This document shows positions 8,118 through 15,586 of a stretch of 64,000 nt of DNA, piece after piece. Both the position numbers and the translations under genes were made by a program. How positions within the stretch are numbered: the stretch's first letter is position 1; each line of letters starts with the position of its first letter. Under the pieces are notes generated by a model. The model saw nothing but the letters and a program-made list of their open reading frames with translations, had not been told where the DNA came from and made no database searches. The DNA comes from Exiguobacterium sp. TNDT2 (GTDB taxonomy: Bacteria > Bacillota > Bacilli > Exiguobacteriales > Exiguobacteriaceae), in assembly GCF_003331145.1 (NCBI RefSeq), contig NZ_QLVE01000001.1, forward strand, positions 62,001 through 126,000, written 5' to 3'.

Positions 8118-8123
8118 GTTAAA

Positions 8124-9500
8124 TTATGATGCGATGCGCATCGCCTCACGTTGCTTTCCCAACTTCACGTATCCGAGAATGATTGAGAAAATCGGGCTGA
8201 GCCAGAGGAAGAAGGCGAACGGTGCGTATTCAAGCACCGGCACGCCGAGCGTGGCCGCAAAGAACGCACCCGACACGCCCCATGGGATGAGCGGGTTGAT
8301 GACCGTCCCGCCGTCTTCGAGGGCACGTGACAAGTAACGGGGATCGATGCCGCGAGCGATGAACCCTTGCTTGAACGCTTGACCTGGGAGCAAGATTGAC
8401 AAGTACTGTTCGCCGGCGAGCAAGTTGACACCGATTGAGCTGAGGACGACCGACAATACGGAGCTTCCTGGTGACTTCAACCGTTCGAGCAACGCATCAA
8501 CGATCGCTTGGAACACACCGAGCTCACGGAGCAAGCCGCCGAACGCGAGCGCAATCAAGACAAGACTGACCGACCAGAGCATCGACTCGAGTCCGCCACG
8601 ATCGAGCACAGCTGCAATCGTCTCGTTCTCGACACCTGACTTGAAGCCGGCCTGCATGACACCGAACCAGTTCGTGACGTTCCAGTTGCCTTGAACGAAA
8701 CCAGCCGTCAACACCCCAGCGAACATTCCGACGAGCATCGTCGGCAAGACCGGCATGCGACGAAATGCGAGCACCGCGACGAGAACCGGCGCGAGGAGCG
8801 TCAACCATGACAAGTTGAACCGTCCAGCGAGTGCCGCCTGCGCTTCCGCAATTTGCGTCGTATCCGCCGCCTGGCCGCTCCGACCGAGAAGCGTGAACAA
8901 GATGAGCGTGATGAAGATGGCCGGTACGGTCGTCCCCATCATAAAACGGATATGGTCGAACAGTTTGACACCAGCCACAGCTGGCGCGAAGTTCGTCGTA
9001 TCCGATAGCGGACTCATCTTGTCACCAAAGAGGGCACCCGAAACGATGGCCCCGGCCGCGAGCGCCGGAGAGATCCCGAGCGCCATCCCGATTCCGAACA
9101 AGGCGACCCCGACCGTACCGACTGTCGTAAAGGCACTGCCTGTGAACGACGAGACGATCATCGTGATGAGCAAGACGCTCGGCAAGAACCATTGTGCTGA
9201 AATTGTATCTAAACCGATGGAGAGGATCGTCGCCACCGTGCCAGACATTTGCCATACGCCAATCAACATCCCAATCAACAGTAAAATCAAGACCGGCATG
9301 ATGGCTTCACGAATCCCGCTAATCATCGCCGCTTCGATTCGTTTGAAATCACGCGTCCGATAATACGCGTAACCCCCTATTAATACCATTGTGCCAAAGA
9401 TCGCCATGTGTGGCGTCGCTTTGGCCAAAAACATCAGTGCGAGCAGGGAAATACCGCTCATCAGCACGACGAATACAGCCTCTTTTCCTTTCATCTGCAT
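8124..9500 (-). CDS. nhaC: Na+/H+ antiporter NhaC family
   Basis: A 458-residue membrane antiporter with about 11-12 spans that exchanges Na+ for H+ and helps with sodium and alkali tolerance. Typical NhaC segments: GIREAIMPVLILLLIGMLIG near residue 62, FTGSAFTTVGTVG near 118, GALFGDKMSPLSDTTNFAPA near 155, and ALEDGGTVINPLIPWGVSG near the C-terminus. Length is normal. Start ATG 9500 follows AGGAGGGG. It is monocistronic and divergent from the que operon. Confidence 0.92.
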   Translation of the reverse strand: MQMKGKEAVFVVLMSGISLLALMFLAKATPHMAIFGTMVLIGGYAYYRTRDFKRIEAAMISGIREAIMPVLILLLIGMLIGVWQMSGTVATILSIGLDTISAQWFLPSVLLITMIVSSFTGSAFTTVGTVGVALFGIGMALGISPALAAGAIVSGALFGDKMSPLSDTTNFAPAVAGVKLFDHIRFMMGTTVPAIFITLILFTLLGRSGQAADTTQIAEAQAALAGRFNLSWLTLLAPVLVAVLAFRRMPVLPTMLVGMFAGVLTAGFVQGNWNVTNWFGVMQAGFKSGVENETIAAVLDRGGLESMLWSVSLVLIALAFGGLLRELGVFQAIVDALLERLKSPGSSVLSVVLSSIGVNLLAGEQYLSILLPGQAFKQGFIARGIDPRYLSRALEDGGTVINPLIPWGVSGAFFAATLGVPVLEYAPFAFFLWLSPIFSIILGYVKLGKQREAMRIAS

Positions 9501-9642
9501 CGACGTCCCCTCCTTTCAGTTCCATTATTTTCTACCTAACCGCTTAAACGCTTTTATGCACGAAAGTGCTTCAGTGATGTTCTTTACTATACCTGCTTCT
9601 CTTTTCCCTGTCAAACGTCTTTTTATGGTAAAGTAAACGCTC

Positions 9643-9690
9643 GAGGGTGACCTCCGGAGTTCGTAACCTCCTCCGACATCAAAACTAGCG
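9643..9690 (+). ncRNA. PreQ1 riboswitch (class I-like) candidate in the queC leader
   Basis: Just before queC, CGGAG (9655-9659) pairs with CTCCG (9671-9675) around an 11-base loop TTCGTAACCTC. An A-rich tail ACATCAAAACTAGCG follows, leading directly into the Shine-Dalgarno. Small hairpin, loop and A-rich tail ending in ACUA are the outline of class I preQ1 aptamers, which control queCDEF in Bacillus. An extra hairpin GAGG-GTGA-CCTC sits just upstream (9643-9654). In the loop TTCG could pair with CGAA (9689-9692) after the tail, giving the pseudoknot and covering the ribosome site. The call rests on context and shape, not a covariance score. Confidence 0.6.
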
Positions 9691-9708
9691 AAAAAGGAAG
9701 TGTGCACG

Positions 9709-10353
9709 TTGCAACACGAAAAAGCATTGGTCGTCTTTAGCGGCGGTCAAGATTCAACCACCTGCCTATTTTGGGCAAAACAACAATTCTCTCATGTGGA
9801 AGCGGTGACGTTCGCCTACGGGCAGCGCCATGACGCGGAAATCGAGGTCGCAAAAGAAATCGCGGCTGAACTCGATGTCCCGCACCACATCCTCGACTTG
9901 TCCTTACTTGGACAACTCACCTCTAATGCGCTCACGAGACATGATCTCGATATCGACAATGCGGACGTCCCAAACACGTTCGTCGATGGACGCAATCACT
10001 TATTCTTATCCTTTGCGGCCGTTATGGCCAAACAGCTCGGGATGCATCACATCGTCACCGGCGTATGTGAGACCGACTTCTCCGGTTACCCGGATTGCCG
10101 GGACCAATTCGTCAAGTCCTTGAACGTGACGCTCAACTTGGCGATGGACTATCCGTTCGTCATCGACACGCCGCTTATGTGGCTCGATAAAAAGCAGACG
10201 TGGGAACTCGCGGACCGTCTCGGTGCGTTCGATTACGTCAAAGAACGGACGCTCACGTGCTATAACGGCATCCTTGGATCAGGTTGTGGCGAATGCCCGG
10301 CGTGCGTACTCCGTCAAAACGGCCTCGTCGCTTATGAGGAGGTGCGCGTATGA
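9709..10353 (+). CDS. queC: 7-cyano-7-deazaguanine (preQ0) synthase QueC
   Basis: A 214-residue ATP-dependent amide/nitrile-forming enzyme that converts 7-carboxy-7-deazaguanine and ammonia to preQ0. The PP-loop [15 protein letters not shown] is at the N-terminus. Four cysteines near the C-terminus ([20 protein letters not shown]) form the zinc site. TTG 9709 is spaced eight bases from AAAGGAAG; the GTG at 9700 overlaps that site. First gene of queCDEF, overlapping queD by ATGA. Confidence 0.95.
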   Translation: MQHEKALVVFSGGQDSTTCLFWAKQQFSHVEAVTFAYGQRHDAEIEVAKEIAAELDVPHHILDLSLLGQLTSNALTRHDLDIDNADVPNTFVDGRNHLFLSFAAVMAKQLGMHHIVTGVCETDFSGYPDCRDQFVKSLNVTLNLAMDYPFVIDTPLMWLDKKQTWELADRLGAFDYVKERTLTCYNGILGSGCGECPACVLRQNGLVAYEEVRV

Positions 10354-10805
10354 AACACGCCCCATTCCTCGCCCCGACGAGTGTCGAAGCCAAACAAGAC
10401 GGCTCGCTCATCTACTGTCCGCACCGCGTCCAAATCGTCAAAGAAGTGACGTTCGACGCCGCCCACCATTTGTTCGATTACGACGGTAAATGCCGCGCGC
10501 TACACGGACATACGTATAAACTACAGATGGGCATCAGCGGATTTTTAGACAACCGTGGCATGACGCTCGACTTTGGCGACCTAAAAGCCATCTTTAAAGA
10601 AGAACTCGAACCATACTTCGACCATCGTTATTTGAATGAGTCGTTACCTTATATGAACACCACTGCCGAAAACATGTGCTACTGGATTTTCGAGCAGCTC
10701 GCCAAGCATTTGCCTGACGAGCGCGACGTCCGCGTCGAATTCGTCAAACTGTACGAGACACCGACATCATACGCCGAGTTTCGCCGCGAATGGTTGGTGG
10801 ACTGA
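10350..10805 (+). CDS. queD: 6-carboxy-5,6,7,8-tetrahydropterin synthase QueD
   Basis: A 151-residue member of the 6-pyruvoyl-tetrahydropterin synthase family. It makes 6-carboxytetrahydropterin from dihydroneopterin triphosphate, the first committed step of preQ0 synthesis. Zinc-binding histidines appear in FDAAHHLFD and [10 protein letters not shown]. The catalytic Cys/His/Glu network is spread over the chain ([16 protein letters not shown]). It carries an N-terminal stretch of about 25 residues before the conserved core. It overlaps queC by four bases and queE by one. Confidence 0.94.
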   Translation: MKHAPFLAPTSVEAKQDGSLIYCPHRVQIVKEVTFDAAHHLFDYDGKCRALHGHTYKLQMGISGFLDNRGMTLDFGDLKAIFKEELEPYFDHRYLNESLPYMNTTAENMCYWIFEQLAKHLPDERDVRVEFVKLYETPTSYAEFRREWLVD

Positions 10806-11500
10806 TGAAAATCCCTGTCCTCGAAGTGTTCGGCCCGACGTTTCAAGGAGAAGGCCGCGCCATCGGACAAAAGACGATGTTCGTCCGGACCGCTGGTTGC
10901 GATTATCGCTGTTCGTGGTGTGACTCCGCCTTCACTTGGGACGGCTCGGAGAAACCCGACATGCTGACAGCCGACGAGGTGATCGAACGGCTCGACGCGC
11001 TCGGTATGTACGACTACGTCACCATCTCAGGAGGCAACCCGCTCCTCATCGCCGCGATGAAAGATTTGGTGACGAAACTGAAGGCACGTAACGTCAAGCT
11101 CGCCGTCGAGACACAAGGCAGTCGCTATCAAGACTGGCTCGCTGACATCGACGACGTGACACTCAGCCCGAAACCACCGTCTTCCGGCATGACGACCGAC
11201 TGGGAGAAACTCGACGCCATCGTCGAACGGCTACGCCCCGAACAGATGACGTTCAAAGTCGCCGTCTTCGACGAGATCGACCTCGCCTATGCGAAATCGG
11301 TCCAAGCTCGTTATGCTCCGGACGTTATGTACTTATCGGCCGGCAATCCTGAGCCCGGTACGGACGGTGACATCACCGACGCCCAGCTTCGTCGTTTGAA
11401 AGAACTGTGGGAAGACGTCGCTCGTGACCCGTCATGGCAAAGCGTACGTGTCCTGCCGCAACTGCACACATTACTGTACGCCAACGAACGTGGCGTCTAA
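10805..11500 (+). CDS. queE: 7-carboxy-7-deazaguanine synthase QueE
   Basis: A 231-residue radical-SAM enzyme that contracts the pterin ring of 6-carboxytetrahydropterin to 7-carboxy-7-deazaguanine. The iron-sulfur motif CDYRCSWCD (CxxxCxxC) lies at about residues 33-41, after [16 protein letters not shown] near residue 75 is the SAM-contact GGNP element. The ATG overlaps the TGA of queD by one base (TGATG), preceded by GGTGG. The queF ribosome site begins at its stop codon. Confidence 0.94.
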   Translation: MKIPVLEVFGPTFQGEGRAIGQKTMFVRTAGCDYRCSWCDSAFTWDGSEKPDMLTADEVIERLDALGMYDYVTISGGNPLLIAAMKDLVTKLKARNVKLAVETQGSRYQDWLADIDDVTLSPKPPSSGMTTDWEKLDAIVERLRPEQMTFKVAVFDEIDLAYAKSVQARYAPDVMYLSAGNPEPGTDGDITDAQLRRLKELWEDVARDPSWQSVRVLPQLHTLLYANERGV

Positions 11501-11511
11501 GGAGAATACCT

Positions 11512-12000
11512 ATGAGACCAGAAGACTTACAAGACTTATCGCTCCTCGGACAGAAGAGCGTCCCCTACATTTTTGAATACGCACCGGACGTCCTCGAGGC
11601 GTTCCCGAACCGTCACCCGGAGAACGACTACTTCGTGAAGTTCAACGCACCGGAGTTCACGTCGCTCTGCCCGATCACGAACCAACCGGACTTCGCGACG
11701 ATTTACATCTCATACATCCCGGACGAGAAGCTCGTCGAGTCGAAATCGCTCAAGCTGTACTTGTTTAGCTTCCGCAACCACGGAGACTTCCATGAAAACT
11801 GCATCAACGTCATCGGGAAAGACCTCGTCAAGTTGATGGAGCCACGCTATCTCGAAGTGTGGGGCAAGTTCACGCCACGCGGCGGCATCTCGATCGACCC
11901 GTACTACAACTACGGTAAGCCGGGCACGAAATATGAAAGAATGGCGGAACATCGTTTGTTCAACCACGATTTATACCCTGAGACGGTCGACAACCGTTAA
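11512..12000 (+). CDS. queF: NADPH-dependent preQ0 reductase QueF
   Basis: A 162-residue single-domain QueF that reduces the nitrile of preQ0 to the amine preQ1, which is inserted into tRNA on the way to queuosine. The catalytic Cys is in [16 protein letters not shown] (about residues 48-63); [20 protein letters not shown] contains the QueF signature (E-S-K-S) and catalytic-site residues. Start ATG 11512 follows AAGGAGA, which overlaps the queE stop. It closes the operon before a strong terminator. Confidence 0.95.
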   Translation: MRPEDLQDLSLLGQKSVPYIFEYAPDVLEAFPNRHPENDYFVKFNAPEFTSLCPITNQPDFATIYISYIPDEKLVESKSLKLYLFSFRNHGDFHENCINVIGKDLVKLMEPRYLEVWGKFTPRGGISIDPYYNYGKPGTKYERMAEHRLFNHDLYPETVDNR

Positions 12001-12006
12001 ATCAAA

Positions 12007-12042
12007 AAGTAGGCGCTCAACGGGAGCGCCTACTTCTTTTTA
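12007..12042. terminator. Terminator after queCDEF, shared with the convergent gene
   Basis: AAGTAGGCGCTC, loop AACGG, GAGCGCCTACTT, then a T run. It overlaps the stop region of the convergent membrane gene. Confidence 0.9.
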
Positions 12043-12686
12043 TAGCGATTGATTTGTCGTTTGATCGGTTCCCGGAACACCGTCGCGACGAGCGTAAGGA
12101 CGACCAAAACGATGAGGGCAAGGATGATTAGCTTAAAATCTCCGCTCGCGATGCTGCTGCCGAGGAAGTTGTTGGCGAATGCACCCGGAATCATCCCGAT
12201 CGTGGTCGCGAAGACATAACCCGGAAGTCTCACTTTTGCGAGCCCTGAGGCGTAGCTGACCAAATCAAAGTTCACGAGCGGAATCAAGCGTAAAATCAAC
12301 ACGTAGAAGAACCCGTCCTCTTCAATTTTATGCTGTAACTTCTCATAGTTACTCGTCTCGAAATGATGGAGAAAACGATTACCGAAGCGAATTGCGATAT
12401 AGTAGGCGACGAGCGCGCTGAGCGTGGCTCCGATGACCGTATAGACGACACCAGGCAACGTCCCGAACGCCAGCCCACCGGCGACGGACAAGACTGACGT
12501 CGGAAATAGAATCAACGGGCGCAAGGTGAACAGTAAAATGTATACGAGCGGGGCGAGCCAACCGAATTGAACGATATAATCGCGAATCTCACCCGGCCGC
12601 AAGTCGATCCACTGATAAAGGAATGTCGCGGTACCAAAAATGAGCAAGACGATGGCAATGACCCACTGCGCTTTCCACTTGTTCAT
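12030..12686 (-). CDS. TVP38/TMEM64 family membrane protein
   Basis: A 218-residue DedA-superfamily (SNARE-associated/VTT domain) membrane protein. It shows an N-terminal span, then the VTT core: FTLRPLILFPTSVLSVAGG near residue 52, FGTLPGVVYTVIGATLSA near 73, LRLIPLVNFDLVSYASGLAK near 131. VTT proteins are linked to lipid scrambling or transport, but the role here is not established. ATG 12686 is chosen because AGGAGG lies seven bases upstream; the longer frame has no site. Confidence 0.88.
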   Translation of the reverse strand: MNKWKAQWVIAIVLLIFGTATFLYQWIDLRPGEIRDYIVQFGWLAPLVYILLFTLRPLILFPTSVLSVAGGLAFGTLPGVVYTVIGATLSALVAYYIAIRFGNRFLHHFETSNYEKLQHKIEEDGFFYVLILRLIPLVNFDLVSYASGLAKVRLPGYVFATTIGMIPGAFANNFLGSSIASGDFKLIILALIVLVVLTLVATVFREPIKRQINRYKKK

Positions 12687-12801
12687 CGGTCGACCTCCTC
12701 TCTTCCTTCCATCATATCGCCTCACCTCGAAAAAGTAACGCCTTCCTTTTTTTAGGAATCACAGTATGGTACGGTTAGAAAAAGCAGAAGGAGGAATCCC
12801 T

Positions 12802-13311
12802 ATGTATTTGGCCGATGCCATCAAATTGAAGAGCCTGCTCCATAAGCAGATTGATAAATTGTTAGAAGAAGTCGAACGCGTCGCATTCATTGAACTCGAG
12901 AAAGATGAACCGCTCCCAACGATCCAGTCCCGCTCACTCGAGGACATCGAAGTCGAACTCGAGTCGATTCGTCGAGATATGCGTTGTCTCGATCGTCTCG
13001 TTTATGAGGCGAACTTGAAGACGGTAATCGAGACGCACGACGGGCCACTCCCGCTCGTCGAGGCCATTGAGTTCGCGATTCAACTACGTGCTCAGGCCCG
13101 CATGTATCAAGAACTATCCGAGCGTCCGAAGCGCGAGTTTCAATACGGTTTTGGTGAAGGGACTGCCGTCATCAAGCATGCACTCTACGATCCGGAGCTA
13201 TATCGCTTGAAAGCGATTGACGTCGAGAAGCGGGCGAACCGCATCTCAAACGCCATCAACGCGGCCAACTATCGAACGGAGATTGACTTTGACCCGAGTC
13301 GTTACATGTGA
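12802..13311 (+). CDS. DIP1984 family protein
   Basis: A 169-residue, highly charged, predominantly helical protein that resembles the DIP1984 ('septicolysin'-annotated) family. It has an LADAIKLKSLLHKQIDKLLE N-terminus, a central NLKTVI...LPLVEAIEFA region and a C-terminal NRISNAINAANYRTEIDFD. No membrane segment or signal peptide is present. The function is unknown and the toxin-like family name should not be taken as evidence. Start ATG 12802 follows AAGGAGGAA. It is monocistronic. Confidence 0.75.
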   Translation: MYLADAIKLKSLLHKQIDKLLEEVERVAFIELEKDEPLPTIQSRSLEDIEVELESIRRDMRCLDRLVYEANLKTVIETHDGPLPLVEAIEFAIQLRAQARMYQELSERPKREFQYGFGEGTAVIKHALYDPELYRLKAIDVEKRANRISNAINAANYRTEIDFDPSRYM

Positions 13312-13340
13312 CCTTGGCCCGGGGAGACTCCGGGTCAAGG
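13312..13340 (+). terminator. GC-rich hairpin after the DIP1984 gene
   Basis: CCTTGGCCCGG / CCGGGTCAAGG, 11 bp with one G-U pair. No T run follows directly; the next T5 is about 17 bases on, so termination may be weak. From 13341 to 13466 I see nothing else beyond a short tandem GACCGAT-GACCGAT. Confidence 0.5.
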
Positions 13341-13466
13341 ATTGGCGCCACCACTTTTTCCTACGTCTAGGATGAGCATACGGCCATGGACCAACCAATT
13401 ACCGATGACCGATGACACCTTTACTTGTCACTCGTTCCTAACCAGATACGATTCAAGTGCGCCGAA

Positions 13467-13500
13467 AACGCGCCGGGGAACATTCCCTGGCGCGTTTTTC
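13467..13500. terminator. Bidirectional terminator
   Basis: AACGCGCCGGGGAA and TTCCCTGGCGCGTT form a long stem with one mismatch, flanked by A4 and T5. It ends the minus-strand His-rich gene, whose stop codon lies inside it. Confidence 0.85.
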
Positions 13501-13996
13501 ACATGTGGTGATTATGATGGTCATGATGATTGTGATGATGCGAGCTTGAACGGCGGCGCGGTGCCGGCTCGTCGGCGAACTTCTCCCCGTCCAAAATGCC
13601 GAGCCGTTTATATTGGCGGTCAATCCGCTCTTTCGTCTCGTCGTGTACGTGCGGCGACTCCATGACCAAATGGTAACTGCCGAGTGCGACCCGGAACGGT
13701 TCCATCTGTGTCCGTTCGACCGGGAACGACGTGACGTCCCGCAAGTAGTCAGCGAGCCGGTTCGCCGACTCGTCACTCGGATGGTCGGCCAAGTCTGACG
13801 CGAACCGTTGCATGTCTTTCAACAGGCTGTTCGTCTTCACTTGATTGCGGATGCCCGCCATCACGGCGAATACAATTAACGTGATGATGCCAATAATAAA
13901 GATTGGAAAGATACTGAACATCCCTTCGAAAAACGAATCCCCCATCCCCGTCGACTCGATATAGACTTCTTCCCCAAACGCAAACGCATGGACCAT
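13499..13996 (-). CDS. Single-span membrane protein with histidine-rich C-terminus
   Basis: A 165-residue protein of no family I recognise. It has a short outer N-terminus, one strong membrane segment at about residues 27-48 (FSIFPIFIIGIITLIVFAVM), then a charged cytosolic region rich in helix formers. The last 16 residues contain ten histidines (SSSHHHNHHDHHNHHM), after an RRR stretch. Such tails bind Zn, Ni or Cu, so metal sensing or storage is possible but only inferred. Start ATG 13996 follows AGGGGGAGA. The gene is alone on its transcript. Confidence 0.75.
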   Translation of the reverse strand: MVHAFAFGEEVYIESTGMGDSFFEGMFSIFPIFIIGIITLIVFAVMAGIRNQVKTNSLLKDMQRFASDLADHPSDESANRLADYLRDVTSFPVERTQMEPFRVALGSYHLVMESPHVHDETKERIDRQYKRLGILDGEKFADEPAPRRRSSSHHHNHHDHHNHHM

Positions 13997-14053
13997 GATG
14001 TCTCCCCCTTTTTTCTATCATACGGACGTGACTCCATTTGGTTTCATCTACAC

Positions 14054-14078
14054 AAAAAAACCGTGGCATGTGCCACGG
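14054..14078 (-). terminator. Terminator of the GNAT gene
   Basis: Minus-strand CCGTGGCA-CA-TGCCACGG followed by T7. Confidence 0.85.
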
Positions 14079-14086
14079 CTCAGCGG

Positions 14087-14542
14087 TCAGTTCAATTGTT
14101 TCTCCATCATGATGCGAGGCTCGTGATCCTCTGTATACGCCCCCATAATGTCGTAGCCACACAACAGATTCAAGATGATGACCCCTTTGTTCGTGTTACG
14201 GGCTTTCGTTCGAATCGAATGGAACCCTTGCGCTTTCACCCACTCAAGTTGCGTGTCCATCAGCTTGCGGCCGATACCATGCTTTTGAAACTCGGGGTGG
14301 ACGCCGCCGGCCCAGCTGTAAAAGCGGTATGGCTCGGCCTCATAACCGATTTTGAAGCCGACCAGGCGCTCATCTGAAAATGCGAGCAACACGAGCGGAT
14401 TCGCATGACGATACAGCCGTTCTTTAAAACGCAGTTGATCGATGTCCCCGTAAAGCGTGCGGTACAGGTTAAAGAATTCCTCTTCGTAGTCTTTGAAATT
14501 CGTCGTCACATCTTTCACGATAAATGAACTGGTCGTACTCAT
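14087..14542 (-). CDS. GNAT family N-acetyltransferase
   Basis: A 151-residue acetyltransferase. Motif A reads VHPEFQKHGIGRKLMDTQLE (Q-x-x-G-I-G, the acetyl-CoA loop), preceded by LVGFKIGYE and followed by FHSIRTKARNTNKGVIILNL. The family often acts on small amines or peptide termini; the acceptor here is unknown. ATG 14542 follows AAAGGGGATG; a longer in-frame extension lacks a site. It is 58 bases downstream of the TrmH-type gene on the same strand, so probably cotranscribed. Confidence 0.86.
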   Translation of the reverse strand: MSTTSSFIVKDVTTNFKDYEEEFFNLYRTLYGDIDQLRFKERLYRHANPLVLLAFSDERLVGFKIGYEAEPYRFYSWAGGVHPEFQKHGIGRKLMDTQLEWVKAQGFHSIRTKARNTNKGVIILNLLCGYDIMGAYTEDHEPRIMMEKQLN

Positions 14543-14600
14543 CTTTCCATCCCCTTTCAGTATATGGACAAGTTGTTCGTACGCCTGTACCTTTCGCCGT

Positions 14601-15365
14601 TTACTCCGTTTTTCCTGTCTCACGCGCAAAAGCGGTCAAACCTTTTTGCTTATACACACCGAGCGACCGCTTCGGAAGGCTCTTTACCATCCAATTTTTT
14701 AAGATGCGCTGCTTGTCTTCCACCTTCAGTCCATATCCGTCCGTCACGACATGGCGCGCCCGCGTCGTCACATCGTACAACGAGATGGCGGCAGCGACAG
14801 AGATGTTCAAACTTTGGACGTATCCTTGCATCGGAATCAAATAATTCCCGTCCGCCTTGGCGAGCGCCCGTTCCGATACCCCATGATGTTCATTTCCGAA
14901 TAGGAGCACGGTCGGTTTTGACACATCGATGTCCTCAAGTGGGACCGCCTCTTCACTGAGTGCCGTCGCGAGCACTTGGTAACCGTCCGCCTTCAACCGA
15001 TCGATCGCGTCCTCGATCGAAGGATGTTCGACCACGTCGACCCAGCGATCGGCGCTTTTGGCGATAATCGAGTTCGGCTTGAACTTGGCCCGTCCCTCGA
15101 CGACGTGCAACGTCTGGACACCGAACGCGTCCGCCGAACGGAGCACGGCCGACTGATTGTGCGGGTCATCGACCCCTTCCGTCAAAATCGTGATATGGTT
15201 CGTCCGTAACTCCAACACTTCCTGCATACGCTTGACGCGGTCGGGCATCAACATGCTATACAGCAGTCGATCCTCTTCTAATAACAGGCCCGACTGCAAC
15301 AATTCATCGAGTAATGCCGCTTGCTCTTCTTTTGATAATGCCGATGTCGTCTGTCTCCATCCCAT
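14601..15365 (-). CDS. TrmH family RNA 2'-O-methyltransferase
   Basis: A 254-residue SPOUT (SpoU) methyltransferase. It resembles TrmH, which methylates the 2'-OH of G18 in tRNA. Motif 1 is DPHNQSAVLRSADAFGVQ (Asn and the catalytic Arg), motif 2 is VLLFGNEHHGVSE, motif 3 is IPMQGYVQSLNISVAAAIS, forming the trefoil-knot SAM site. About 65 residues precede the core. ATG 15365 follows AAAGGGGCGAG. The exact RNA position modified is not certain. Confidence 0.87.
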   Translation of the reverse strand: MGWRQTTSALSKEEQAALLDELLQSGLLLEEDRLLYSMLMPDRVKRMQEVLELRTNHITILTEGVDDPHNQSAVLRSADAFGVQTLHVVEGRAKFKPNSIIAKSADRWVDVVEHPSIEDAIDRLKADGYQVLATALSEEAVPLEDIDVSKPTVLLFGNEHHGVSERALAKADGNYLIPMQGYVQSLNISVAAAISLYDVTTRARHVVTDGYGLKVEDKQRILKNWMVKSLPKRSLGVYKQKGLTAFARETGKTE

Positions 15366-15483
15366 CGTTCTCGCCCCTTTCAACCTCTAGTATTGTAGCG
15401 AGATTCGCTTCGACTGACAAGCTAGGGGCAAAGCGAGTCGAATCTGTTTCGATTATGAAAATAAATGAAAATTAGGAAACCGG

Positions 15484-15512
15484 TTGCACAAAGTTATGCA
15501 ATCGATTACAAT
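15484..15512 (+). promoter_or_regulatory. SigA promoter of the PTS operon
   Basis: TTGCAC (15484-15489), 17-base spacer, TACAAT (15507-15512). The first cre-like box covers the end of the spacer and most of the -10. Confidence 0.7.
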
Positions 15513-15532
15513 CATTAATGCAAGCGATTGCA
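15497..15532 (+). promoter_or_regulatory. Two cre/LacI-type operator boxes
   Basis: TGCAATCGATTACA (15497-15510) and TGCAAGCGATTGCA (15519-15532) both fit the cre consensus TGNAANCGNTNNCA without mismatch. Start-to-start distance is 22 bases, two helix turns, so both lie on the same DNA face. One covers the -10, the other the start of transcription. This suggests repression by CcpA or a sugar-specific LacI regulator such as MalR. Confidence 0.75.
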
Positions 15533-15586
15533 TTAACAGTCGCCACAGACAGATAAAAAGTTCCGTACAGGAAGGAAGCGTATAGA

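Noticed and set aside
13342-13665. 107-codon plus-strand frame
   Set aside because: It has no ribosome site, runs through a terminator and antisense through the His-rich gene; Arg/Thr-rich composition is typical of an off-frame.
15400-15450. Imperfect inverted repeat AGATTCG...CGAATCT upstream of the PTS promoter
   Set aside because: Only seven bases pair cleanly and there is no T run; no function can be supported.
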